This document shows, one piece after another, positions 1-5,889 of a stretch of 8,055 bases of DNA. The notes beneath the pieces were generated by a model that worked only from the letters and a program-made list of their open reading frames with translations, made no database searches and was not told the DNA's origin. Position numbers and translations under genes: made by a program. This DNA comes from Clostridiales bacterium (lineage in GTDB: Bacteria; Bacillota; Clostridia; Oscillospirales; CAG-272), in assembly GCA_016280525.1 (NCBI GenBank), contig JAEEGW010000349.1:1-8055 (forward strand). Direction: 5' to 3'. Positions within the stretch are counted from its first letter, which is position 1. Each line of letters opens with the position of its first letter.

Positions 1-1179
1 AGGCGGTACTTTTTCTTTTTTCCGCTTGCCCAAAAGCTCTTTTATGAGCTTTGAGAAACCTGCGAAGTAGATTATAACGGCGACGATAAGCGGAGAAACG
101 TATTCGTTGAACGACGTTTTTGCCGCCAGGTTTGAACCGCCCACGTCAAGGTATTTCAAGAATATGGACGAGAATATTACGCCCAAGGGGTTGTTGCTCG
201 CAAGAAGCGCTACCGGTATACCGTTGAAGCCGACCTGCGGAAGCGTAAGATACGTGTTCCACATAAAGTCCTGCGCGCCGTTCAAGCACCACATAGCCGC
301 GCCTCCGGCTGCGAGCGCACCGGCGATCGACATTGAAAGCACGATATTGCGCTTTTCGTTCATTCCGGCGTATTTTGAGGCGTTTTTGTTGAAGCCGCAG
401 GCTTTCAGCTCGTACCCGAAGGTCGTTTTGTTCAGGATTATGTAGAGCGCTATCGCAATCGCCGCCGCTAAGAATATGCTTATATCCATATACGAACCGG
501 AAAACAGCTTGTCAAGTCCGAGCGTCAGCGTTGCGACGCCGTTTGAAGCGGTCTTGCGGATGAAGTTCATTTTCGTTTCCTGGTAGTTTATGAACGTGTT
601 GCCGAAAGCCTTGAAGACCCAGGAAACGACGTTTGCGGCTATCCAGTTTGTCATTATACAGACTATAACTTCGTTTACGTTGAATTTCGCCTTGAAAAAT
701 CCCGGTATCGCGCCCCATAAAGCGCCTAACAGTACGCCGGTGATCAGAGCGAGGATCCAGACTATCCACGACGGAACTATATCCGTGGGAATTGACAGTG
801 CAACGAGCAGAGAACCCATGGCGCCCATAAGATACTGTCCCGGCGCGCCGATGTTGAACAGACCCGTCTTGAAAGCCAGAGCAACGGACAAGCCCGTCAT
901 TATAAGCGGAGTGGACTGGAACAGCATATTTCCCATCTGGAAAAGCACGTCCTTGAACGAGCCGCCGGAAAACGGACCGCCCAAAAGCACCGTTATGCCG
1001 GTGAACGCCTCGGATAACGATATATCCTTGGAAAACAGAGCAAGGAAGAACAGCACTATGAATCCGACCAGAAGACCGCCCGCTATGCATATAAGCGAAG
1101 CGATGACCGATCTTACGCCGTCCTTTTTCATAAACGCGGAAAATTTCTGTTTTCCTGAAAGTTCAGCTTTGGTATTCAT
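1..1179 (-). CDS. BMP-family nucleoside ABC transporter, first permease (NupP/YufP-like), 3' end cut by window edge
   Basis: Membrane subunit of the nucleoside importer. The frame is open for 393 codons from ATG at 1179-1177 to position 1 with no stop, so the C-terminus lies outside the window. The last visible residues are basic and polar (GKRKKEKVPP), as near the end of this family, so little is probably missing. Several hydrophobic spans are visible, at about residues 25-49, 92-108, 114-129, 134-155, 233-249, 278-293 and 360-374. Family hallmarks are FNIGAPGQYLMGA (about 108-120), GALWGAIPGFFKAKFNVNE (about 152-170), GYELKACGFNKNASKYAGM (255-273) and GFNGIPVALLA (316-326). These match B. 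subtilis NupP/YufP and related BMP-system permeases. Its ATG overlaps the ATPase stop as ATGA, and GGAGA (plus-strand 1186-1190) sits 6 nt upstream, implying translational coupling. A second permease (NupQ-like) normally follows. Substrate is inferred from the neighbours. Confidence 0.93.
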   Translation of the reverse strand, partial: MNTKAELSGKQKFSAFMKKDGVRSVIASLICIAGGLLVGFIVLFFLALFSKDISLSEAFTGITVLLGGPFSGGSFKDVLFQMGNMLFQSTPLIMTGLSVALAFKTGLFNIGAPGQYLMGAMGSLLVALSIPTDIVPSWIVWILALITGVLLGALWGAIPGFFKAKFNVNEVIVCIMTNWIAANVVSWVFKAFGNTFINYQETKMNFIRKTASNGVATLTLGLDKLFSGSYMDISIFLAAAIAIALYIILNKTTFGYELKACGFNKNASKYAGMNEKRNIVLSMSIAGALAAGGAAMWCLNGAQDFMWNTYLTLPQVGFNGIPVALLASNNPLGVIFSSIFLKYLDVGGSNLAAKTSFNEYVSPLIVAVIIYFAGFSKLIKELLGKRKKEKVPP

Positions 1180-2741
1180 GCCGTTTCTCCTTTCTTTCCG
1201 GTTTGTCTTTTCGCGCCCGCCATATAAAGACCGAGCTCCTGTATTGTCGTCGCTTTCGGGTCAAGCTCGCCGACTATCTCTCCCTCGTACATAACGAGGA
1301 TCCTGTCGGACAGGTTCATAACTTCGTCAAGCTCAAGAGAAACGAGCAGGACCGCCGAGCCTTCGTCGCGTGACGCGACTATCTGCTCGTGTATGAACTC
1401 TATCGCGCCTACGTCGAGTCCGCGGGTCGGCTGGACCGCTATCAGAAGATCGTGCTTTCTGTCAAGCTCGCGCGCGATTATCGCTTTCTGCTGGTTGCCG
1501 CCCGACATGCTTCTCACTTTCGTGATCGGTCCCTGACCGGAACGCACGTCAAATTTTACTATAAGATCCTCCGCGTAATTGCGCACCCGGTCGAATTTGA
1601 TAAATCCGCCTCTCTGAAACTCCGGTTCGAAATACCGCTGCAGCACGAGGTTTTCCTCAAGCGTGTAGTCAAGCACAAGTCCGTGCTTGTGTCTGTCCTC
1701 GGGGATGTGGCTCATACCGTGAGTGTTTTTATAACGGATATTCTTTTTCGTTATATCCTCGCCGTTTAAGTAAATTTTGCTTCCGCTCTCGGCGCGGCAG
1801 AGACCCGTTATCGCGGATACGAATTCGCTCTGACCGTTGCCGTCTATACCGGCGATACAAACTATCTCTCCGGATCTGACCTGCAGCGAAACGTCGTGCA
1901 CCGCGTCCTTTTTATGAAGCGGGCTTTTCACGGAAAGATGCTGAATTTCAAGCACCGGTTTATCCGGCTTTGCGTCTTCCTTGTCAACGGAGAACTTTAC
2001 GTTTCTGCCGACCATCATGTTGGAAAGCTCTTCTTTCGTGGTATCGGCGATATTGACCGTTCCGACGTATTTGCCCTTGCGCAAAACCGTGCATCTGTCC
2101 GCAATCTCCATTATTTCGTTGAGCTTGTGGGAAATGAAGAGGATCGATTTGCCTTCTTTTGCAAGCCCTTTCATTATCTGCATAAGCTCGGTTATCTCCT
2201 GCGGGGTAAGTACCGCCGTCGGCTCGTCGAATATCAGGATCTCGTTTTCGCGGTACAGCATTTTCAGTATCTCCGTACGCTGCTGCATACCGACGGTTAT
2301 ATCCTCGATAAGCGCGTCCGGGTCAACGTTCAAGCCGTAGTTTTCCGACAGTTTGAGTACCTTTTGTCTTGCTTCCTTTTTGCGTAAGAACCCGAGAGTG
2401 TTGGGTTCTACCCCGAGTATGATATTGTCAAGCACGGTAAAAACGTCCACCAGCTTGAAATGCTGATGTACCATGCCTATACCCAGAGCGTTCGCATCGT
2501 TCGGGTCGTTTATTTTTACTTTTTTCCCGTCTTTGTATATTTCGCCTTTTTCCGGCTGATAAAGCCCGAAAAGAACGGACATGAGAGTGGATTTTCCCGC
2601 GCCGTTTTCCCCTAACAGCGCGTGTATCTCGCCGCGCTTCAGCTGCAGGGTTATATCGTCGTTTGCTATGATACCGGGAAATTCTTTTGTTATATGCCGC
2701 ATCTCAATGACGTACGGCGAGATGTTTTCTGTGTTGTTCAT
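1176..2741 (-). CDS. BMP-family nucleoside ABC transporter, double ATPase subunit (NupO/YufO-like)
   Basis: Cytoplasmic energising subunit with two fused ABC domains, about 521 aa from the ATG at 2741-2739. Numbered from that Met, domain 1 has Walker A GENGAGKST (44-52), a degenerate signature TVGMQQR (149-155), Walker B ILIFDEPTAVL (168-178) and switch His205. Domain 2 has a lysine-less Walker A GIDGNGQSE (298-306), signature SMSGGNQQK (412-420) and Walker B LLIAVQPTRGLD, with Gln where catalytic Glu is expected. This asymmetry is usual for RbsA-like and BMP-system ATPases, so it is not damage. An in-frame GTG at 2756-2754 would add five residues (MRTSA), but has no ribosome binding site. 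The ATG has only a weak GTGAG about 10 nt upstream. I prefer the ATG, with modest certainty about the start. The 3' end overlaps the permease start by 4 nt (ATGA). A 359-374 bp repeat-rich gap separates it from the binding-protein gene. Confidence 0.93.
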   Translation of the reverse strand: MNNTENISPYVIEMRHITKEFPGIIANDDITLQLKRGEIHALLGENGAGKSTLMSVLFGLYQPEKGEIYKDGKKVKINDPNDANALGIGMVHQHFKLVDVFTVLDNIILGVEPNTLGFLRKKEARQKVLKLSENYGLNVDPDALIEDITVGMQQRTEILKMLYRENEILIFDEPTAVLTPQEITELMQIMKGLAKEGKSILFISHKLNEIMEIADRCTVLRKGKYVGTVNIADTTKEELSNMMVGRNVKFSVDKEDAKPDKPVLEIQHLSVKSPLHKKDAVHDVSLQVRSGEIVCIAGIDGNGQSEFVSAITGLCRAESGSKIYLNGEDITKKNIRYKNTHGMSHIPEDRHKHGLVLDYTLEENLVLQRYFEPEFQRGGFIKFDRVRNYAEDLIVKFDVRSGQGPITKVRSMSGGNQQKAIIARELDRKHDLLIAVQPTRGLDVGAIEFIHEQIVASRDEGSAVLLVSLELDEVMNLSDRILVMYEGEIVGELDPKATTIQELGLYMAGAKRQTGKKGETA

Positions 2742-2768
2742 AGCGGATGTTCTCACTTAAAAAATTAA

Positions 2769-2793
2769 TGTAGGGGCGAGCATTGCTCGTCCG
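2769..2793 (+). repeat. 25-bp inverted repeat, copy 1 (with internal hairpin)
   Basis: Begins TGTAGGGGCGAGC and ends TTGCTCGTCCG. The core CGAGCA-T-TGCTCG is a 6-bp hairpin, extendable to GGGCGAGCA/TGCTCGTCC through one G-T pair. It matches copy 2 (2956-2980, opposite orientation) at 23 of 25 positions. It ends 28 bp before the ATPase ATG. I have a recollection of similar sequences as dispersed intergenic repeats in gut Firmicutes, not verified here. Confidence 0.85.
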
Positions 2794-2835
2794 TCTTAAA
2801 TAATAAAGAAGAAAGAATAAAGAATAAAAATCGGA

Positions 2836-2850
2836 GTCGGCATAGCCGAC
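2836..2850 (-). terminator. weak terminator-like hairpin before the ATPase gene
   Basis: On the minus strand GTCGGC-TAT-GCCGAC forms a 6-bp GC-rich stem, followed after TCCGA by TTTTTATTCTTTATTC. The 5-nt gap before the U-tract weakens it as an intrinsic terminator. It could still cause pausing or partial termination between the binding-protein and ATPase genes. Confidence 0.4.
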
Positions 2851-2883
2851 AATTCTGTGCGCCGTTCCGGCGCCTTTGGGGCT

Positions 2884-2922
2884 CCCCGCCCCCCTTGCCG
2901 CCCCAAACCCCACCATCCCCCC
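2884..2922 (-). other. candidate G-quadruplex on the sense strand of the operon
   Basis: The minus strand carries five tracts of at least four G: complements of plus 2917-2922, 2908-2911, 2901-2904, 2889-2894 and 2884-2887. Loops are 5, 3, 6 and 1 nt. This meets the usual four-tract rule with four-layer potential, and lies in the transcribed strand, so it could form in the mRNA. Function is inference. Confidence 0.6.
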
Positions 2923-2936
2923 GAAAGTCTTCGGGG
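2919..2936 (+). terminator. hairpin with short T-tract on the plus strand
   Basis: CCCCGAA-AGTC-TTCGGGG followed by CTTTTC has a terminator-like shape on the plus strand, opposite to the operon. No plus-strand gene lies to its left, so it is more likely part of the repeat block than a working terminator. Confidence 0.3.
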
Positions 2937-2955
2937 CTTTTCTGTGGGCGAAGAA

Positions 2956-2980
2956 CGGACGACCAATGGTCGCCCCTACA
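2956..2980 (-). repeat. 25-bp inverted repeat, copy 2 (with internal hairpin)
   Basis: On the minus strand begins TGTAGGGGCGACC and ends TTGGTCGTCCG. The core CGACCA-T-TGGTCG is again a 6-bp hairpin. The two differences from copy 1 (positions 12 and 18 of the repeat) pair with each other inside the hairpin, so base pairing is kept. The flanks (TTAA before copy 1, GTCA after copy 2) show no target-site duplication for a 212-bp element bounded by the two copies. Confidence 0.85.
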
Positions 2981-2988
2981 GTCAACCA

Positions 2989-3069
2989 GCACGAAAGTGC
3001 GGATTTCATCACCGAAGGTGATTTCATCGGCACAGCCGATTTCACCCGACCGTAAGGGAGGATTTCATC
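2989..3069. repeat. short-period array: GATTTCATC repeats with self-complementary spacers
   Basis: GATTTCATC occurs at 3002-3010, 3020-3028, 3038-3046 (as GATTTCACC) and 3061-3069, with periods of 18, 18 and 23 bp. The spacers differ in sequence but mostly fold on themselves: GCAC-GAAA-GTGC (2989-3000), ACC-GAA-GGT (3011-3019), GGC-ACA-GCC (3029-3037) and CCC...GGG (3045-3058). With the flanking repeat bases the second and third stems reach 6 bp (ATCACC/GGTGAT, ATCGGC/GCCGAT). On the transcript the repeat reads GATGAAATC. Confidence 0.85.
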
Positions 3070-3075
3070 TAAATA

Positions 3076-3103
3076 AGGGGGATAGCGAAACCGCCATCCC
3101 CCT
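3076..3103 (-). terminator. strong hairpin directly after the binding-protein gene, attenuator or partial terminator
   Basis: AGGGGGAT (3076-3083) pairs perfectly with ATCCCCCT (3096-3103). GCG/CGC inside extends the stem past one A-C mismatch, leaving loop AAAC. It begins 13 nt after the binding-protein TAA (3116-3118). On the minus strand it is followed by TATTTAG, a poor U-tract, so partial termination or 3'-end protection of the binding-protein mRNA fits better than a full stop. On the plus strand it is followed by CGTTTTC. Confidence 0.65.
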
Positions 3104-3115
3104 CGTTTTCAGAAA

Positions 3116-4189
3116 TTATTTTTCCAAGTCAACCGTGACTTTGGTCCAGCCTGTAGTTACGTCTTCCGGAACGTCAGCCTTCGGTGTGATCTCTCCGCTC
3201 TTAACTTTTGCGAAAAGCGCCTTGTACTGATCTACCGTGAAGTTGGTCATACGCCAGGTCTCTGTGGGAAGACCGGTGGAATCTTCGGCGGCGCCGAGGT
3301 TCTGAGCTTTATCTGCAAGCTCCGCATCCCACTTGCCGTCGAAATACTGGCCGAGAACTCTTTCAACGGAAACGGAAAGTCCCTTTACGGCGGAGGTTAT
3401 GACCTTGTCGGACTCGCCGGACTGGTCAACGTCAACGCCTATGATCTTCGCATCGGCATATTCGCCGGCAGCGGATTTGACCGACTGGAACATCGAGCCG
3501 CCGCAGGCAAATACTACTTCGGTACCTGCCGCGTACCAACCGGCTATCTGTGTCTGAAGCTCGGTGGAGGCGGAGAAAGTATCGCCGTATTTGAAGCTGT
3601 ACTTCATTGTAACGTCTACGCCTTTTTCAGCTGCCGCAGCGTCCGCGCCCTGAATGAAGCCGTAGCCGAAACGGTTGACCGCGGGGTTTCCGCCGCCGCC
3701 GCCGCCCGTGAAGCCGAGCTTGGTGTAGCCTTCCATAACCGCCGCGTAGCCTGCCAGGTAACCGGATTCCTGCTCTTTGTAAACGATTGCCGTTACGTTT
3801 GCAAGACCGAGAGCCCAGCCGTCAACGAATACGAATTTGACGTTGGGGTTTTCCTTAGCGACCGTTTCCATGGCCGTTGCCTGTAAGAAGCCGGGAGCGA
3901 CTATGATCTCTGCGCCGTTGTTGATCGCCTGTTTCATGGCGTCAATACGGTCGTTATCCGTGGCGTCGCTGCCGTTTGCGGGCTGATAATATTTGTAAGC
4001 GATCTTGTGCGCTTCAGCGTATGCTTTTGCGCCTTCGTACGTGCCCTGGTTGAAGCCCTTGTCCATAAGAAGACCGACGTCCGTGACGATGGCTATCTTA
4101 TAGCTGGAGGTCTCCGTACAGGAAGCGAGGACCGCGATCGTGCCAAGCATCATTGCCAGGCAGAGAATGATAGATAAACTTTTTTTCAT
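3116..4189 (-). CDS. BMP/PnrA-like nucleoside-binding lipoprotein (NupN/YufN-like)
   Basis: Extracellular substrate-binding lipoprotein that delivers nucleosides to the ABC importer encoded downstream, 357 aa. The N-terminus is a lipoprotein signal: basic MKK, a hydrophobic core and lipobox LASC with Cys24 as the lipidation site. The mature part follows the BMP/PnrA fold: KIAIVTDVG (31-39), DKGFNQGTYEGA (43-54), GAEIIVAPGF (92-101), VKFVFVDG (117-124), a glycine-rich GFTGGGGGGNPAVNRFGYGF (159-178), VVFACGGS (225-232) and GVDVDQ (251-256). Related clostridial binding proteins carry a similar Gly-rich stretch. The start is supported by GGAGG (plus-strand 4196-4200) 6 nt before the ATG. It has its own probable promoter in the 118-bp upstream gap and a strong hairpin directly after its TAA, fitting the usual need for excess binding protein. 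Purine-nucleoside specificity is likely from family and context, but the exact substrate is not readable. Confidence 0.95.
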   Translation of the reverse strand: MKKSLSIILCLAMMLGTIAVLASCTETSSYKIAIVTDVGLLMDKGFNQGTYEGAKAYAEAHKIAYKYYQPANGSDATDNDRIDAMKQAINNGAEIIVAPGFLQATAMETVAKENPNVKFVFVDGWALGLANVTAIVYKEQESGYLAGYAAVMEGYTKLGFTGGGGGGNPAVNRFGYGFIQGADAAAAEKGVDVTMKYSFKYGDTFSASTELQTQIAGWYAAGTEVVFACGGSMFQSVKSAAGEYADAKIIGVDVDQSGESDKVITSAVKGLSVSVERVLGQYFDGKWDAELADKAQNLGAAEDSTGLPTETWRMTNFTVDQYKALFAKVKSGEITPKADVPEDVTTGWTKVTVDLEK

Positions 4190-4220
4190 GTTATTCCTCC
4201 GTTAGAGTTTATTTTGTTCA

Positions 4221-4233
4221 TCTGTTTTACAGA
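4221..4233. promoter_or_regulatory. palindrome over the internal promoter start, possible operator
   Basis: TCTGTTTTACAGA has 5-bp perfect arms around TTT. It touches the -10 box and covers the predicted start of the transporter promoter. The placement mirrors the palindrome at the deoC promoter, but the sequence and arm spacing differ, so a different regulator or a loose consensus would be needed. Chance occurrence of a short palindrome in A/T-rich DNA is possible. Confidence 0.4.
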
Positions 4234-4259
4234 ATATCACATATTTCACAAAAATGCAA
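4231..4259 (-). promoter_or_regulatory. probable internal promoter for the transporter genes
   Basis: Read on the minus strand: TTGCAT (plus 4254-4259), exactly 17 nt, then TATTCT (plus 4231-4236) preceded by TGA (extended -10). The start would fall near 4224, 35 nt before the binding-protein ATG. The gap after the fusion-gene stop (4190-4307) shows no clear terminator, so read-through from the deo operon plus this promoter could both supply transporter mRNA. Confidence 0.6.
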
Positions 4260-4307
4260 TAGGTAATATAGATTTATTTGTTAATTAATAGTAAAATCAC
4301 GACTGTT

Positions 4308-5888
4308 TTATTTCTTTTTTATATACGCCGGCGTAAACGATCCGGGCAGCAGCTCGCACAGTTTCTTTTTTTCAAACGCGCTTTTGCTCTTCATCAGAAG
4401 AACGGGCATATCGGGCGAACAGAACTCGGTCAGAACCTGCCTGCAAACGCCGCACGGCGGAAACAGACCGCTTATTTTTTTGTCTTTTCCGCCGCATACC
4501 GCAAGCATCCTGAAATCGCGTTCGCCCTCGCTCACGGCTTTGAACATCGCCGTGCGCTCCGCGCATACGGTGGGCGAAAACGCGGCGTTTTCTATGTTGC
4601 AGCCGGTGTAGATCTTTCCGTCGGAGCAGAGCAGAGCCGCGCCTACGCTGTACGTCGAATACGGCGAATATGATTTGAGCATTGCCTCCGCCGCCGCTTT
4701 GCACAGCGCTTTTTCGGTATCCGTCGGTTTTATGACGCACGGCAGAAAGCTTTCCCCGTCGCCTTTGTAACCGCAGTCAAGATATTCGGCAACCGTCGCC
4801 GCAATATCGCAGAATCCGTGACGCGTGCCGAGATTTACGGGGGTTATGTTTTTTCCGTACATTATCATCGGAACGTACTCTCTGCTGTGGTCGGTGTGGG
4901 AATCTCCGGGGTCGCAGCCGTGGTCCGCGGTTATTATCAGCACGTCGTCTTTCTTCATTTTCGCGGTAAAAGACGGCAGCCAACTGTCAAACTCCGCGAA
5001 CGCCGCCGCGTAGCCGTCAACGTCCTGTCTGTGGCCGTAGAGCATATCGAAATCCACGAGATTTACGAAGCAAAGCCCTTCAAATTCCTTGTCAAGCGCG
5101 GATAACGCAACGGCCATGCCCTCGGTATTCCCGTGTGTCATAATATGCTCCGTCACGCCCTGTCCGGCAAAAATATCGTTTATTTTGCCTACCGCGTAAA
5201 CGGTCTTGCCGTCCGCTTTCAGCGCGTCAAGCAGAGTCGCTTTCGGCGGCACAAGTGAAAAATCGTGCCTGTCCGAAGTTCTGGTAAAGTTGCCGGGCTC
5301 TCCCGTGAAAGGACGCGCTATGACTCTGCCCACGGCGTGCTTGCCTTTTAAAATTTTGCGCGCGATGCGGCAGTATTCGTAGAGCGTATCAAGCGGGACC
5401 TTGTCCACGTGCGCGGCTATCTGGAAAACGCTGTCAGCGGAGGTGTAGACGATAAGATCGCCGGTCTTCAGATGCTCTTCGCCGTAGTCGGCTATGACCT
5501 GCGTGCCGGAATACGGCTTGTTGCACAGTACTCCGCGCCCGGTCTTTTCTTTAAATTCATTTATTATTTCTTCCGGAAATCCGTCCGGGTACGTCGGCAG
5601 AGGCGACGGCGAAACCACGCCCGCTATCTCCCAGTGGCCTATCGTCGTGTCTTTTCCCATGGACCGCTCCTGCAGACGCGCGACTGCGGCGAGAGTTTTT
5701 TTTGCCGCGGGAAGATAATCCTGCCCGTCTATATTCCCCATTCCCATGTCTTTCATTGAGGAAAAGCGGAATTTGTCCGAGCCGGATATGCGTTTCAACG
5801 TATTGCAGTCGTGATCCTTGAATAGAGCCGCATCCGGCTCTTCGCCTATGCCGAGCGAATCAAGTACGATCAAATATACACGTTTCAT
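4308..5888 (-). CDS. deoB: phosphopentomutase–cytidine deaminase fusion (DeoB-Cdd)
   Basis: A single 526-aa ORF joins two enzymes of nucleoside salvage. Residues 1 to about 385 are a full-length phosphopentomutase, which converts (deoxy)ribose-1-phosphate to the 5-phosphate. By comparison with the Bacillus cereus enzyme (recalled, not aligned by tool), Asp10, Asp281, His286, Asp322, His323 and His334 are the two-Mn ligands. Thr81 in GKDTTIGHWE is the phosphorylated threonine. Residues about 390-526 are a complete tetrameric-type cytidine deaminase: NIENAAFSPTVCAERTA with zinc ligand Cys442 and catalytic Glu444, PPCGVCRQVL with ligands Cys479 and Cys482, and the family C-terminal motif LLPGSF (513-518). 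Only a few residues link the domains. The first Met in the Cdd part (403) falls inside its first helix and has no ribosome binding site, so separate translation is unlikely. The ATG lies 1 nt after the deoD stop without a clear Shine-Dalgarno, suggesting coupling. Confidence 0.96.
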   Translation of the reverse strand: MKRVYLIVLDSLGIGEEPDAALFKDHDCNTLKRISGSDKFRFSSMKDMGMGNIDGQDYLPAAKKTLAAVARLQERSMGKDTTIGHWEIAGVVSPSPLPTYPDGFPEEIINEFKEKTGRGVLCNKPYSGTQVIADYGEEHLKTGDLIVYTSADSVFQIAAHVDKVPLDTLYEYCRIARKILKGKHAVGRVIARPFTGEPGNFTRTSDRHDFSLVPPKATLLDALKADGKTVYAVGKINDIFAGQGVTEHIMTHGNTEGMAVALSALDKEFEGLCFVNLVDFDMLYGHRQDVDGYAAAFAEFDSWLPSFTAKMKKDDVLIITADHGCDPGDSHTDHSREYVPMIMYGKNITPVNLGTRHGFCDIAATVAEYLDCGYKGDGESFLPCVIKPTDTEKALCKAAAEAMLKSYSPYSTYSVGAALLCSDGKIYTGCNIENAAFSPTVCAERTAMFKAVSEGERDFRMLAVCGGKDKKISGLFPPCGVCRQVLTEFCSPDMPVLLMKSKSAFEKKKLCELLPGSFTPAYIKKK

Positions 5889-5889
5889 A

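Larger units (their letters stand above)
2757..3115. repeat. repeat-rich, highly structured gap between binding-protein and ATPase genes
   Basis: This 359-bp stretch has no credible gene. In minus-strand order it contains the 3'-end hairpin (3076-3103), the GATTTCATC hairpin array (2989-3069), two inverted 25-bp repeats (2956-2980 and 2769-2793), hairpins at 2919-2936, 2859-2873 and 2836-2850, a G-tract cluster (2884-2922), and an A/G-rich plus-strand tract with a tandem AGAATAA (about 2801-2830). BMP-system binding-protein and ATPase genes are usually much closer, so this looks like accumulated intergenic repeats inside an operon. Confidence 0.85.

Noticed and set aside
512..1090. Minus-strand open frame of 192 codons inside the permease
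   Set aside because: It lies in another frame of the same strand as the permease. The permease frame is the one with hydrophobic spans and conserved motifs.
590..1294. Long plus-strand open frame opposite the permease and the ATPase 3' end
   Set aside because: It is the antisense shadow of the permease frame, which has strong family motifs. Its translation shows no recognisable domain and it has no promoter or ribosome binding site.
2769..2980. Single MITE bounded by terminal inverted repeats
   Set aside because: No target-site duplication is visible at the two ends, and each 25-bp copy is itself a self-contained hairpin. Two independent copies of a hairpin repeat explain it equally well. 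A copy of the whole 212-bp unit elsewhere would revive the idea.
2704..3045. Minus-strand open frame of 113 codons through the repeat block
   Set aside because: Its composition (Gly/Arg-rich low-complexity stretches) simply reflects the hairpin repeats and G-tracts. It has no start signal and overlaps the ATPase start.
2989..3069. CRISPR array
   Set aside because: Repeats are about 9 bp with roughly 9-14 bp spacers that are self-complementary. This is far too short and structured for CRISPR, and no cas gene is present.
3704..3721. Six-glycine run in the binding protein as a sequence error or expansion
   Set aside because: Other clostridial BMP binding proteins carry a similar Gly-rich loop before the RFGYGF motif, as far as I recall, so it appears normal for the family.
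4372..4740. Separate small minus-strand frame over the cytidine deaminase part
   Set aside because: It is out of frame with the Cdd domain, very Arg-rich and without motifs. It is not evidence of a separate gene at the fusion junction.
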